A DNA stretch of 64,000 nucleotides from Vibrio sinaloensis DSM 21326 (GCF_000189275.1 NZ_AEVT01000006.1:62001-126000), one strand, 5' to 3'; shown: positions 44,726-52,806, counted from the stretch's first letter. A program made the numbers and translations. Notes: generated by a model not told the origin, from the sequence alone.

Positions 44726-45640
44726 TTACGAACAGAACCGTGCTCGAAAGGCTTTTGGTGTTAAGCCGACTACGCGATTGAATATTTTCCTGAAGGCGCT
44801 GACGTCTTGATAGCCGACTTTAAATGAAATGACGTCAAAGGTGAGCGTTGTTGACTCCAATAGATCACAAGCCTTTTGCACCCGTAAGTTTTGGATGTAT
44901 TGATTGATATTAAAGCCTGTCGCTTTCTTAAAGCGTCGTTGCAATGTTCTTTCTGTTAAACAACTGAGATCTGCGAGTGCTTGGTTACTTAGCTTCTCTC
45001 CTAAGTGTTCTGCTATATGGTGTTGCAGGCGAACAATCGTTTCTTCGCCGTGCTGAAAGTTGGGAACAAACTGCTGATAGAATCTTTGTTCTCTTGAGCC
45101 AGTATCAATCACCAACATCTTGCCAAGTAATCGCATCACAGCTGGCGACATCAGCGATGAAACAATCTCTAAACCTAAGTCCATCCAAGACATCATGCCA
45201 CCTGCAGTAATCAGACTGCCTTCATTGATGAGAATCGATTCGGGTTTCACCTTGATGTCGGGGAAATGGGCCTTCAGAGTTTGAGCTAACCCCCAATGTG
45301 TGGTGCAAGACTTATTATTCAGCAGTTGGGTATGGGCGAGAATAAATGTTCCAGCGCAGGCTGAAGCAAGAATGGCGCCTTTGTTGTGCTGTTCAGATAG
45401 CCAATCAAGCAGTGCTTTCTCCGGGGCTAGATAGTAACTTCCACTATGGCTTGGCGGGATCACAACAACGGTATTAACTGGATCACCACTCTGTGCTTGC
45501 CAGTGATTTCGTATCTCTACCTCGAACTGCGCCTCCATGGCCAATTCAGAGGCGGCGCGATTCGCCATATCAAAGAATTCTTTTAACCCATATACGGATG
45601 CTTGTGAGCTTTCTTGGTAATTGACAATAGCTATTTTCAT
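44726..45640 (-). CDS. GlxA-type AraC regulator with DJ-1/PfpI domain
   Basis: A 304-aa protein with an N-terminal DJ-1/PfpI-like domain (about 1-185). This has the nucleophile-elbow stretch ILASACAGTFILA with Cys95, and GGMMSWMDLGLE. An AraC HTH domain follows (about 205-304; DLSCLTERTLQRRFKKATG, FKVGYQDVSAFRKIF). Regulators of this layout control amino-acid or quaternary-amine catabolism in many bacteria. It diverges from the isochorismatase-like hydrolase at 45753, 112 bases away, and probably regulates it. Confidence 0.88.
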   Translation of the reverse strand: MKIAIVNYQESSQASVYGLKEFFDMANRAASELAMEAQFEVEIRNHWQAQSGDPVNTVVVIPPSHSGSYYLAPEKALLDWLSEQHNKGAILASACAGTFILAHTQLLNNKSCTTHWGLAQTLKAHFPDIKVKPESILINEGSLITAGGMMSWMDLGLEIVSSLMSPAVMRLLGKMLVIDTGSREQRFYQQFVPNFQHGEETIVRLQHHIAEHLGEKLSNQALADLSCLTERTLQRRFKKATGFNINQYIQNLRVQKACDLLESTTLTFDVISFKVGYQDVSAFRKIFNRVVGLTPKAFRARFCS

Positions 45641-45752
45641 GTAGTGTCGCTTTTAAACCTTTTTGTGTCATTTTAGACTCTGAGCAGCAAAACGAAAACC
45701 CTCTATTATGTGCCTATTACTCGCTTGGACTGAACTAGATAGAGGAAGAACA

Positions 45753-46271
45753 ATGAATCAAACAGCCTTAATCGTAATTGACCTACAAAATGACTATTTT
45801 CCGGGTGGGAAATTTCCGTTGTGGAATACTGATCTGACGCTCGACAATGTGAAGAGAGCGATCGGGAAAGCAAACGAGAAGAACATTCCCGTCATCCACG
45901 TTCAGCATATCGCTGACCCTGCGATGGGTATTTCTCCATTTTTTAATGAGGGTACGGATGGTGCGGCAATCCACCCAGAGGTCCTGGCTCTGGCGCCTGA
46001 ATCTGATGTGGTCGTCAAACACTTTGCTGATAGCTTTGAAGGCACAAACCTAGATGAAGTTCTTGCTAAGTATGGTGTTACTGAGTTACTGGTTTGTGGA
46101 ATGATGACGCAAAACTGCGTCACGCATACCGCTATCTCTAAAGTCGCTGAGAAGTATGAGGTGTCTATCTTAATGGACTGTTGTACCACTGTAGATGAAA
46201 TGATTCATAACATTGCGCTTCACGCGGTTTCAACACGTGTGCCACTGGTGACAATAGAGCAAAAACTATAG
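45753..46271 (+). CDS. Isochorismatase-like cysteine hydrolase
   Basis: A 172-aa cytoplasmic hydrolase. The catalytic triad Asp10 (VIDLQNDYFPGG), Lys89 (VVVKHFADSF) and Cys122 (MMTQNCVTHTA) is intact. Enzymes of this family hydrolyse small amides or related bonds (nicotinamidase, N-carbamoylsarcosine amidase-like); the substrate is not readable here. GAGGAAG precedes ATG 45753. It is divergent from a GlxA-type regulator, which suggests inducible use of a nitrogen compound. Confidence 0.87.
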   Translation: MNQTALIVIDLQNDYFPGGKFPLWNTDLTLDNVKRAIGKANEKNIPVIHVQHIADPAMGISPFFNEGTDGAAIHPEVLALAPESDVVVKHFADSFEGTNLDEVLAKYGVTELLVCGMMTQNCVTHTAISKVAEKYEVSILMDCCTTVDEMIHNIALHAVSTRVPLVTIEQKL

Positions 46272-46280
46272 TGATCATCT

Positions 46281-46318
46281 AGAAAACGATTACCTGCCGT
46301 TGAGGGTGATCGTTTTCT
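46281..46318 (+). terminator. Intrinsic terminator after the cysteine hydrolase gene
   Basis: AGAAAACGAT / ATCGTTTTCT, extended by ACC/GGT, ten bases after the stop codon. The T-rich 3' arm acts as tail. Confidence 0.7.
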
Positions 46319-46444
46319 TAAATTGAGTGCCCGATAGGTTTGGGAACTTGTAATCATTTAAAATAGTGAAAAAAACACTTTACCTAAACCTAACTTGAGG
46401 TTTTAGCATGGTCTCCGTTGGCTAAAAAATCAAAGGAGAAAACC

Positions 46445-46864
46445 ATGATTCAACTCGAGCATGTGAACTTAGTAGTAAAAGATATCCCTGAAATGTTGAA
46501 GTTCTATCAAGCGGCTTTCCCGCATTGGTATGTACGAGATGAAGGTCAGGGTGAGTGGAGTGGAAAACCAAGAAACTGGTTACACTTTGGCGATGAGTAT
46601 CAGTACATTGCACTGAGTGACCATGGGGAAGGGGAGAACCGTGACTTGCCCGGCCATCAAGTGGGATTAGCGCACTTTGCTTATGTCACCAACAATATTG
46701 AAGCGGTTATTGGTCGCTTACAAGATGCTGGTTTCTCTATCGCCAAGCCAGGTGCTGATGAGCCGTATCGTAAGAACATTTATTTCGTTGACCCGGCAGG
46801 TTTTGAGGTAGAGTTTGTCGAGTACCTGACCGACGATCCTAAACTGCGTAACTTATCGAGTTAA
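46445..46864 (+). CDS. VOC (glyoxalase/bleomycin resistance-like) family protein
   Basis: A 139-aa metal-dependent vicinal oxygen chelate protein. The first half begins LEHVNLVVKDIPEMLKFYQ and the second AHFAYVTNNIEAVIGRL, ending YFVDPAGFEVEFVEYL; His7 in LEHVN and Glu in VEFVE are the usual metal ligands. Exact reaction unknown. AAGGAG nine bases before ATG 46445 fixes the start. Single gene. Confidence 0.85.
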   Translation: MIQLEHVNLVVKDIPEMLKFYQAAFPHWYVRDEGQGEWSGKPRNWLHFGDEYQYIALSDHGEGENRDLPGHQVGLAHFAYVTNNIEAVIGRLQDAGFSIAKPGADEPYRKNIYFVDPAGFEVEFVEYLTDDPKLRNLSS

Positions 46865-46874
46865 CTTAAATGTA

Positions 46875-46905
46875 TGCGCAGAGAGCATTACTCACTTTCT
46901 GCGCA
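46875..46905. terminator. Hairpin between convergent VOC and cysS genes
   Basis: TGCGCAGAGAG / CTTTCTGCGCA, 11 bp with one G-U pair. It has only a weak U-tail, but lies between two convergent genes and may serve both. Confidence 0.5.
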
Positions 46906-46923
46906 CACTTTGCCCTCACAACG

Positions 46924-48294
46924 TCATAGCGCGCTAACATCGAATTTGTCACCTTTGTCGGCAACCTGGTAACCCAACTGATTGATCTGCTCTCGGATCT
47001 TGTCTGCTTCAGCAAAGCGTTTTTGTTGCTTCATCGCTAACCTTTGCAGGGCAAGTTGCATCACGTCTTCGGGAACTTTTTCTTGTTCAACGTGGTTGAT
47101 GTCTAATGCAAATATCTGATCAAAAAACAGCGCCGTGGCTTTTTTGTCTTGGCTTGAATAACCGCTGTCTAGTACTTCCCATAATAAGGCAAGCGCTTTA
47201 GGCATGTTCAGGTCCTGGTTGATCAGCTGGAAAAAGCGCTGCTGATACTCGTCAATGATTTGTCCGCCATCGGCTAGCTTTGTCACCTTGTTTCTCAAGC
47301 GTTTGAGAGCCGTTTGTGCACCTTGTAAACTTTCCCAAGTAAAGCTTAAATGGCTTCTATAATGACCTGTTAAGGTTAAGTATCGATAGGCTAATGGCTC
47401 GAACCCACGTTCAATGAGAGCTTCAAGGCGCAACGAAGTGCCAGATTTAGAAATTTTCTCTTTGTTCAGTTGGAGAAAGAATCCGTGAAGCCAGTAATTT
47501 GCTTGGATACGTCCATTTTTTGCTTGGCACTGTGCGATCTCGTTAGTGTGATGGATAGGGATATGATCTTCTCCGCCGACGTGAATATCGAACTGCTCGC
47601 CTAAGTATTTTTCCGCCATTGCGGAACATTCGATGTGCCAACCTGGAAAACCGACTCCCCAAGGACTTGGCCATTCCATTTGTCTCTCTTGCTCGCCTGA
47701 AAACTTCCACAAAGCAAAGTCAGTCGCCAGTTTTTTCTCTGCCATATCGACCCTGATACCCGCTTCAAGCCCCGTTTTATCCAAACGCGCAAGTTGGCCA
47801 TATTCAGCCAATTTACTGGTGTCGAAATAGAGGCCATCTCGGGTTTGATAAGTGAAGCCCTTCTCTTCTAGCTGGGCAATGAAATCAATCTGCTCTTGGA
47901 TGTGCTCAGTTGCTCGGCAAATAGTGGTTGGGGTTAAAATATTGAGTTGTTCTAAGTCGGCAAGAAAAGCATGTTCGAAATACTGGGCTATCTCCCATGC
48001 GGATTTGTTTTGTTTTCTTGCGCCTTTCTCCATCTTGTCCTCACCAGTATCTGCGTCTGAAGTGAGGTGGCCAACGTCAGTAATATTCATAACGTGATTC
48101 ACTTGATACCCGTTTAGAGACAATACTCGTCTTAGCGTGTCGACAAAAAGATAGGTACGTAAGTTACCCGCATGTGCGTAGTCGTAAACGGTAGGGCCAC
48201 ACGCATATAGGCCAACGGTGTTGTTTTCAATAGATTGAAATGGTCGTTGCTGACGAGCCATGGTATCGAATAATGAGAGTGCAGTCGGGGTCAT
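46924..48294 (-). CDS. cysS: Cysteinyl-tRNA synthetase
   Basis: Charges tRNA-Cys with cysteine. The 456-aa class I enzyme has the HIGH-type motif as HAGN (41-44) and the KMSKS-type motif as KISKS. The zinc site that selects cysteine is present: Cys32 in ACGPTVYD, Cys in HIECSAMA, and the following His/Glu in [16 protein letters not shown]. The C-terminal DALR and tail domains are present. AAGGAA precedes ATG 48294. The gene sits behind a cysteine-codon attenuator, unusual for cysS. Its divergence from the E. coli enzyme I remember raises the possibility of a second, inducible paralogue, which I cannot test here. Confidence 0.93.
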   Translation of the reverse strand: MTPTALSLFDTMARQQRPFQSIENNTVGLYACGPTVYDYAHAGNLRTYLFVDTLRRVLSLNGYQVNHVMNITDVGHLTSDADTGEDKMEKGARKQNKSAWEIAQYFEHAFLADLEQLNILTPTTICRATEHIQEQIDFIAQLEEKGFTYQTRDGLYFDTSKLAEYGQLARLDKTGLEAGIRVDMAEKKLATDFALWKFSGEQERQMEWPSPWGVGFPGWHIECSAMAEKYLGEQFDIHVGGEDHIPIHHTNEIAQCQAKNGRIQANYWLHGFFLQLNKEKISKSGTSLRLEALIERGFEPLAYRYLTLTGHYRSHLSFTWESLQGAQTALKRLRNKVTKLADGGQIIDEYQQRFFQLINQDLNMPKALALLWEVLDSGYSSQDKKATALFFDQIFALDINHVEQEKVPEDVMQLALQRLAMKQQKRFAEADKIREQINQLGYQVADKGDKFDVSAL

Positions 48295-48317
48295 ATTATG
48301 TTCCTTCAAATACAAAA

Positions 48318-48345
48318 AGGCCGCGGATGAAAACATCAGCGGCCT
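48318..48345 (-). terminator. Attenuator terminator in the cysS leader
   Basis: On the minus strand AGGCCGC pairs with GCGGCCT, extended inward by GATG/CATC around one mismatch, followed by TTTTTG. It lies between the leader peptide stop and cysS, 24 bases before the cysS start, and is the regulated terminator of the attenuator. Confidence 0.9.
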
Positions 48346-48370
48346 GTGAATGGGGATAAATTTTTGCTAG

Positions 48371-48454
48371 CTAATAGCTACACGAAAGCCGCCGTAAATC
48401 GAAGTGATTACAGCAGCAACAAATTGGTGCGGTGTAGCTAAGCAAATAGGTCAT
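48371..48454 (-). CDS. Cysteine-rich leader peptide of the cysS attenuator
   Basis: A 27-codon ORF, too short for usual gene finding, starting ATG 48454 behind AGGGTGA. Codons 12-15 are four consecutive cysteine codons (TGT TGC TGC TGT, at 48410-48421) and codon 25 is a fifth. Bases 48392-48386 on the minus strand (GCGGCTT, codons 21-23) can pair with the 5' arm of the terminator (AGGCCGC), forming an antiterminator. TAGCTACAC early in the ORF is complementary to GTGTAGCTA at its end. Shortage of Cys-tRNA would stall the ribosome at codons 12-15, leave codons 21-23 free and prevent termination. Cysteine sufficiency would carry the ribosome to the stop and let the terminator form. Confidence 0.88.
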   Translation of the reverse strand: MTYLLSYTAPICCCCNHFDLRRLSCSY

Positions 48455-48513
48455 GCTTTCACCCTAAAGAAGCGCAGCCAAAAATGCAACCTTTGGGTTC
48501 ATAAGATGACGTC

Positions 48514-48693
48514 TTAGCTAGGTCGATACAAATCTTGTTCGTATTCCGGTGGGATCCCAACATTAACCTTGTTCTGCTTATAGTTGTTGGTTGCAAAACT
48601 CCCAGACACGAGATTTTGCTGATGAAGCCACTTTAAATGGAACTTGACGGTTAACTTTTGGTGTTTTCGACAGTAGGGTAGAGAAAGTGTCAT
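48514..48693 (-). CDS. Small conserved-looking protein upstream of cysS leader
   Basis: A 59-aa ORF not recognised as a known family. It opens MTLSLPYCRKHQKLTVKF and ends GIPPEYEQDLYRPS. AAGG lies four bases before the ATG. Composition (no low-complexity, aromatic and charged residues well mixed) looks like real protein. It ends 60 bases before the cysteine leader ORF on the same strand, so it may be the first gene of the cysS transcript. Its start faces the frameshifted gene at 48713. Confidence 0.55.
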   Translation of the reverse strand: MTLSLPYCRKHQKLTVKFHLKWLHQQNLVSGSFATNNYKQNKVNVGIPPEYEQDLYRPS

Positions 48694-48712
48694 AGGCCTT
48701 CTTTTCGTTTCA

Positions 48713-48980
48713 ATGATAATTAAGCTAGAAAACCATCAATTGGCTTGGTACTTTGGTTTCGGAGTCTGGCGAAAAAAGTTGGACGTGTCAGAGATTGCTA
48801 AGGCCTGTTGCTATCAGAGTAAATGGTATCCGGATGCTCAAAGATGGCTGGCTGTATAGCGCCTCAACTGGTCCGGCGCTCAAGTTAATACTCATTGATG
48901 GGCCCCACGATTACATTGGTTGTAAAAGTAACGCGGCGTTAAAACAAGCGCAGAGTGAGCAAAACGCACAAACGAATTAG
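48713..48980 (+). pseudogene. Frameshifted small protein gene
   Basis: Two overlapping frames read as one protein. From ATG 48713 the first frame gives a Trp/Tyr-rich start (LAWYFGFGVWRKKLDVSEI) but stops at 48859. The +1 frame continues with RVNGIRMLKDGWLYSASTGP and LKLILIDGPHDYIGC to 48980. The switch falls near 48800-48810 (AAGGCCTGTT). The combined product of about 88 aa has the look of a small PH-like domain protein (WYFG...WRKK, then GIR...GWLY). A single-base insertion or a sequencing error would explain it. It lies 20 bases before the DUF6653 gene. Confidence 0.5.
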
Positions 48981-49000
48981 CACCAAAGTCGAGATACGTT

Positions 49001-49513
49001 ATGGATGTTTTTAAAGCTGCAGAAAAGCTTATGTCAATGGATGAGTCAGCGTGGCAGCGTCATTCTAACCCGCTCAGTGTCTATTCTCGTTTTACCATCA
49101 TGCCGCTACTTACGCTTGTGTTGGTATTTCGCGATGATTTAGGTTGGTGGACATTGCCAATGTTGGTTTCGATTGTGATTTGGACTTGGCTTAACCCAAG
49201 ATTGTTCTCAGCGCCAAAAAACACCAATAATTGGGCTTCTATGGGCACGTTTGGCGAACGTATTTATTTGAATCGACATAACGAAAACCTGATCCCTCAT
49301 CACCATTTGCGGATGTGTAAACTGATCGTTGGGCTCCAGATTATCGGGTTGCCAATTTGGTGTTTTGCGGTATATGACATGAGATATGACCTTGCTGTGC
49401 TTAGTACATTATGGGTGATGTTTACCAAAATGTGGTTTGTCGACCGCATGGTTTGGCTTTATCAAGATGTAAAAAACTGCAAGCCAGAATACCAATCATG
49501 GTTGAAACAGTAA
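49001..49513 (+). CDS. DUF6653-type membrane protein
   Basis: A 170-aa protein with four hydrophobic segments. The N-terminus has WQRHSNPLSVYSRFTIMPL and then WTWLNPRLF, features I associate with the DUF6653 family; function unknown. A GERIYLNRHNENLIPHH loop separates the two membrane pairs. No strong ribosome binding site is visible before ATG 49001, so it may depend on the upstream broken gene for translation. Confidence 0.68.
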   Translation: MDVFKAAEKLMSMDESAWQRHSNPLSVYSRFTIMPLLTLVLVFRDDLGWWTLPMLVSIVIWTWLNPRLFSAPKNTNNWASMGTFGERIYLNRHNENLIPHHHLRMCKLIVGLQIIGLPIWCFAVYDMRYDLAVLSTLWVMFTKMWFVDRMVWLYQDVKNCKPEYQSWLKQ

Positions 49514-49569
49514 TCCATCAATAGCGGAAATTAGTAAAAACCACTCTATTCAACAAGGAAAGAACATTA

Positions 49570-50100
49570 GTGAAAATAAGTACAGATAGATTGACGATGT
49601 CACAGATCACTCAACAGGATTGGTCATTGTTTCAATCATTAAACCAAGACCCTGCAGTGATTAGCCTATGCTTCGATGAGCCTTCACCAGAGGCGTTAAA
49701 AGAAAGTTTTGAGTCTCGATTGCCGCGATGGAGTAAGGGTGCTGAACACTGGCTTTGTCTTACTGTCACACTAAGCGAGAGTGGAGAAAAAATTGGTGTG
49801 ACCGGTTTTCGCGTATCGGATGGCGTCGCGGAAGTGGGCTACCTGTTTTTGCCGCAATACCACGGTTTGGGCTATGGTACTGAATCACTCAAAGCATTAG
49901 TTAAATGGGCCATTGAAGATCTTGGCATCGAAGCGTTTAATGCTGTAGTGACAGAAGGTAACTTTGGCTCTGAAAAGGTGTTAACCAACAGTGGTTTTAC
50001 CTTGCACCAAGTCGTGCCAGATGCATACCAAATTGGCGGTAAGCTGTACGCTGATCATATCTACCGTCTGGATCATGTCTCGATAGAGAGAAGCGTCTAG
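49570..50100 (+). CDS. GNAT family N-acetyltransferase (RimJ/RimL-like)
   Basis: A 176-aa acyltransferase. Starts at GTG with AAGGAA nine bases upstream. The acetyl-CoA binding loop lies in YLFLPQYHGLGYGTESLKAL (Q/RxxGxG/A motif as QYHGLGYG), and NFGSEKVLTNSGF is the second family motif. The opening ISTDRLTMSQITQQDW is RimJ/L-like. Target unknown, possibly a protein N-terminus or a small amine. Confidence 0.83.
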   Translation: MKISTDRLTMSQITQQDWSLFQSLNQDPAVISLCFDEPSPEALKESFESRLPRWSKGAEHWLCLTVTLSESGEKIGVTGFRVSDGVAEVGYLFLPQYHGLGYGTESLKALVKWAIEDLGIEAFNAVVTEGNFGSEKVLTNSGFTLHQVVPDAYQIGGKLYADHIYRLDHVSIERSV

Positions 50101-50126
50101 AGAGTAAAACGTTCAGGCCATTGACA

Positions 50127-50159
50127 AAAGGTAGCCTCTTTTTAGAGGCTACCTTTTTT
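50127..50159. terminator. Bidirectional intrinsic terminator
   Basis: AAAGGTAGCCTCT / AGAGGCTACCTTT around a short T loop, between the convergent GNAT and MerR genes; both arms end in A/T runs. Confidence 0.88.
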
Positions 50160-50160
50160 A

Positions 50161-50670
50161 TTAAAGGGCTCTTATTCTGGCGATTTCGTCACCCGCAATT
50201 CCCAGAGACTCTAAGAATTTCTGGTGCTCTTGCGGCTCCAACTGTTCGAACTTTTGGTGCCACTTGACCATGTCTGACTCTGTAAATCCGGCTGCAACCA
50301 TGATTTCTACCCAGCGCTCTTTGTTCACAATGTTTTCCTCTAGTAGGTTTGGTTCTTGAAGCAACAGCACGACAGCTTTTTGCTGCGCGCGTAGATGTTG
50401 GATCTCTTTTTCTAGCTGGTTGAAGTGTTCTCTCAACAACAGGGCTTGAGATTCTCCATTTCGGTTTAACAAGGTCTTAATGCTCGCGATTGATAACCCA
50501 TAAGAGCGATAGGAAGTGATGGTTTCTAGTCGCTTTATCTGTTCTTCGCCATACCAGCGATACCCATTTTCAGAGCGGTAAGCAGGCAGCAGAAGCTGTT
50601 CTTTCTCGTAGTACAAAATCGTTGTCCGAGAAAGACCAAATTGTTTGGCGATTTGGGTGACCGTTAGCAT
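50161..50670 (-). CDS. MerR family transcriptional regulator
   Basis: A 169-aa regulator with an N-terminal winged HTH (VTQIAKQFGLSRTTILYYEK, GYRWYGEEQIKRLETI), a coiled-coil dimer helix (LLREHFNQLEKEIQHLRAQQ) and a C-terminal helical segment (WVEIMVAAGFTESDMVKWHQKFEQL). No Cys metal-binding motif is seen, so a metal sensor is unlikely. ATG 50670 follows GGAG and starts at the HTH; the frame extends to 50745. Target unknown. Confidence 0.83.
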   Translation of the reverse strand: MLTVTQIAKQFGLSRTTILYYEKEQLLLPAYRSENGYRWYGEEQIKRLETITSYRSYGLSIASIKTLLNRNGESQALLLREHFNQLEKEIQHLRAQQKAVVLLLQEPNLLEENIVNKERWVEIMVAAGFTESDMVKWHQKFEQLEPQEHQKFLESLGIAGDEIARIRAL

Positions 50671-50795
50671 ATCTGCTCCATTGTTTGACCGAATGTGCAT
50701 CTTGAACCCTCGCCTAATAGACGGGTCAACGAATTCATTGTACATTTCTTTCCACTAACGTGACACGCCTTGCGAGTGCGCGAAAATAAGAGAAA

Positions 50796-51374
50796 ATGAA
50801 TATGTCTAATCAACACTTTAAAGGCAAATACGAGGTTGAGCTTAAATATCGTTTAGAGTCAAAAAGCGAGTTTCTAAAGCGGTTAAGTGATATTCCTCAT
50901 CAGGTCATGTTGGAAAACAATACCGAGACTGACTGGTATTTCGATTGGCCAGACAATGCTCTAGCAGAGGCGAACAAGAGTGTTTGCATTCGAAATATGC
51001 AACCATCGGGGATCAAACTCTGGATAGTAAAAGGACCGGAGGCTGACAAGTGCGTCGCGACCAATATTTCAGATGTCGACAACGCAAAAAATATGCTTGA
51101 GACAATGGGCTATCAAGTGACCCTAGAGGCGGAGAAAACACGCAGTATTTATTTTATCGATGAGTTTCATATTACCGTGGACGTACTGCCAGGGATTGGA
51201 GAGTTTGCCGAGTTTGCCGAGTTTGCCATCATGACCGACGATGAAACCAAATTGCCTGGTTACAAAGTTGACTTGGAGCAACTAGCCGGGCAATTTGGTC
51301 TGTCACAACAGCATTTACAGACTAAGTCTTACAAACAGATGTATGCTGAGAAAGGAAAACTGCGACGCAGCTAA
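50796..51374 (+). CDS. cyaB: CYTH-domain class IV adenylate cyclase-like protein
   Basis: A 192-aa CYTH protein, of the group that includes class IV adenylate cyclase CyaB and thiamine triphosphatase. The ExExK motif is present near the N-terminus (YEVELKYR), with Lys/Arg strands (CIRNMQPSGIKLWIVKGPE) and ITVDVLPGIGEF lining the tunnel. Whether it makes cAMP or hydrolyses a triphosphate cannot be told. The segment GEFAEFAEFA comes from a three-fold 9-bp tandem repeat (51201-51227). Confidence 0.8.
   Translation: MNMSNQHFKGKYEVELKYRLESKSEFLKRLSDIPHQVMLENNTETDWYFDWPDNALAEANKSVCIRNMQPSGIKLWIVKGPEADKCVATNISDVDNAKNMLETMGYQVTLEAEKTRSIYFIDEFHITVDVLPGIGEFAEFAEFAIMTDDETKLPGYKVDLEQLAGQFGLSQQHLQTKSYKQMYAEKGKLRRS
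51201..51227 (+). repeat. Three tandem 9-bp repeats inside the CYTH gene
   Basis: GAGTTTGCC occurs three times in a row, giving Glu-Phe-Ala x3. Copy number changes by slippage would keep the frame and add or remove three residues next to the active-site strand. Confidence 0.9.
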
Positions 51375-51449
51375 CATTGACTTGTAAGATATGGCATTTA
51401 TTATCGTTGTGGAATGTTTGAGTGACTCACTGACCGTTGTAATAGGACG

Positions 51450-51857
51450 TTGCGTAAGGCCATAAACGTTACTCAGATCCCCTTTAAGTTGTATATGGAC
51501 ATTAGGGAAATGAAAGGAGATAACAACTTTAGTCTATTGGTGATTACTGTCGTGATGATTCTTGGCGCTGCGATGGCGCTAAATCATTATTTGATGAATA
51601 ATTACAGCCTCGAACAGCAAGCTAATGTGAATGTTGAACTATCGGTTCGCCCTGTATCTCTGGAAAATACTCAACCTCAATTCAAGACCCAGAAGCTATT
51701 GGTCAACTCTTTTCAATGTTTGGGGAAAGTGCACTGCAGCGAAATGAACTCTTGTCAGGAGGCGCGCTTTTATCTGAACAATTGTCCAAACGTAAAGATC
51801 GATGGTGACTTGGATGGTGTTCCGTGCGAGAAGCAACATTGTGGCAGTGCCTATTAG
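51450..51857 (+). CDS. Excalibur calcium-binding domain membrane protein
   Basis: A protein of up to 135 aa with one membrane helix (LLVITVVMILGAAMAL, about residues 29-45) and a C-terminal Excalibur domain. The domain has CSEMNSCQEARFYLNNCPNV followed by DGDLDGVPCEKQHC, with the DxDxDG calcium loop and four Cys (two disulfides) intact. The domain faces the periplasm. The start is uncertain: TTG 51450, ATG 51495 and ATG 51510 all lack a well-spaced ribosome binding site. Function unknown. Confidence 0.75.
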   Translation: MRKAINVTQIPFKLYMDIREMKGDNNFSLLVITVVMILGAAMALNHYLMNNYSLEQQANVNVELSVRPVSLENTQPQFKTQKLLVNSFQCLGKVHCSEMNSCQEARFYLNNCPNVKIDGDLDGVPCEKQHCGSAY

Positions 51858-51980
51858 TAAATAATCTATTGGATAGCATAACGATAATACCGATGTTGAG
51901 CGTACGTCTGTCTAAGGCGCGAAATACTACTTTGAGCCGGAAAATGATGTAAAGTCGGTGTTTTGATCTTTGGATGTATT

Positions 51981-52397
51981 ATGTCTCAGCCAGTAAAACA
52001 GCAAATTGGTAATATTGCCCTCGTGGTAGACAACTACGATGATGCCATCGACTTTTATACTCAGAAGCTCCAGTTTACCCTAGTGGAAGACACCAATCTT
52101 GGTGGCGGTAAGCGGTGGGTTCAGGTGTCGCCACCCAATTCAAACGGTACCAACCTACTGCTCGCACAAGCCAGTAATGAAGAGCAGGCCAAGAGCGTGG
52201 GAAATCAAACTGGAGGTCGGGTATTTTTGTTTCTACAAACGAATGATTTCTGGCGAGATTACCAATTAATGAAAACAAATGGCGTCGTGTTCAACGAAGA
52301 ACCGAGAGTGGAGGAGTACGGTACTGTGGTTGTGTTCCAAGATCTATACGGTAATAAGTGGGATCTCCTTCAGTTGAACAACAAAGAGACGAAGTAA
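51981..52397 (+). CDS. VOC family (glyoxalase-like) protein
   Basis: A 138-aa VOC protein. IGNIALVVDNYDDAIDFYTQ and the C-terminal VVVFQDLYGNKWDLLQ define the two beta-alpha-beta-beta-beta units. The first metal ligand position is Asn or Ala instead of His (GNIALVV), so metal binding may be altered. ATG 51981 is preferred to the in-frame ATG 51963. Substrate unknown. Confidence 0.82.
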   Translation: MSQPVKQQIGNIALVVDNYDDAIDFYTQKLQFTLVEDTNLGGGKRWVQVSPPNSNGTNLLLAQASNEEQAKSVGNQTGGRVFLFLQTNDFWRDYQLMKTNGVVFNEEPRVEEYGTVVVFQDLYGNKWDLLQLNNKETK

Positions 52398-52452
52398 GCT
52401 TAAATCGCGTCTATTGGTCTATGGTTATAACTCAACTATTGGGAGGTGAGTT

Positions 52453-52806
52453 ATGTCGTATATTGATGGATTTGTCGCAGCGGTGCCCACGGGCAACAAA
52501 GCAGAGTACCAAGCGCATATTGAGCTTGCCGCAGCAATGTTTAAAGACCATGGCGCCCTGCAAGTTGTGGAGGCATGGGGCGATGAGGTACCGGATGGCG
52601 AGGTAACCTCCTTTCCGATGGCGGTAAAAGCAACCAGCGATGAAACGGTGGTCTTTTCGTGGGTCATCTGGCCTTCTAAAACAGTACGAGACGCAGCGTG
52701 GCAAAAAATTATGGATGATCCGCGAATGAGTCAAGAGCACAACCCAATGCCGTTCGATGGTAAACGCATTATTTATGGTGGCTTTGACGTTATTCTGGAT
52801 CGCTAA
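52453..52806 (+). CDS. DUF1428 family protein (YbaA-like)
   Basis: A 117-aa alpha-beta barrel protein. The start MSYIDGFVAAVP and the motif VVEAWGDEVPDGEVTSFPMA are characteristic, followed by VVFSWVIWPSKTVRD and MPFDGKRIIYGGF. No activity is established for the family. A strong GGGAGGTGA precedes the ATG. Confidence 0.9.
   Translation: MSYIDGFVAAVPTGNKAEYQAHIELAAAMFKDHGALQVVEAWGDEVPDGEVTSFPMAVKATSDETVVFSWVIWPSKTVRDAAWQKIMDDPRMSQEHNPMPFDGKRIIYGGFDVILDR

Noticed and set aside
48318..48454. A T-box riboswitch as the explanation for the cysS leader.
   Set aside because: No T-box consensus is seen and the elements match ribosome-mediated attenuation. T-boxes are essentially absent from gammaproteobacteria.
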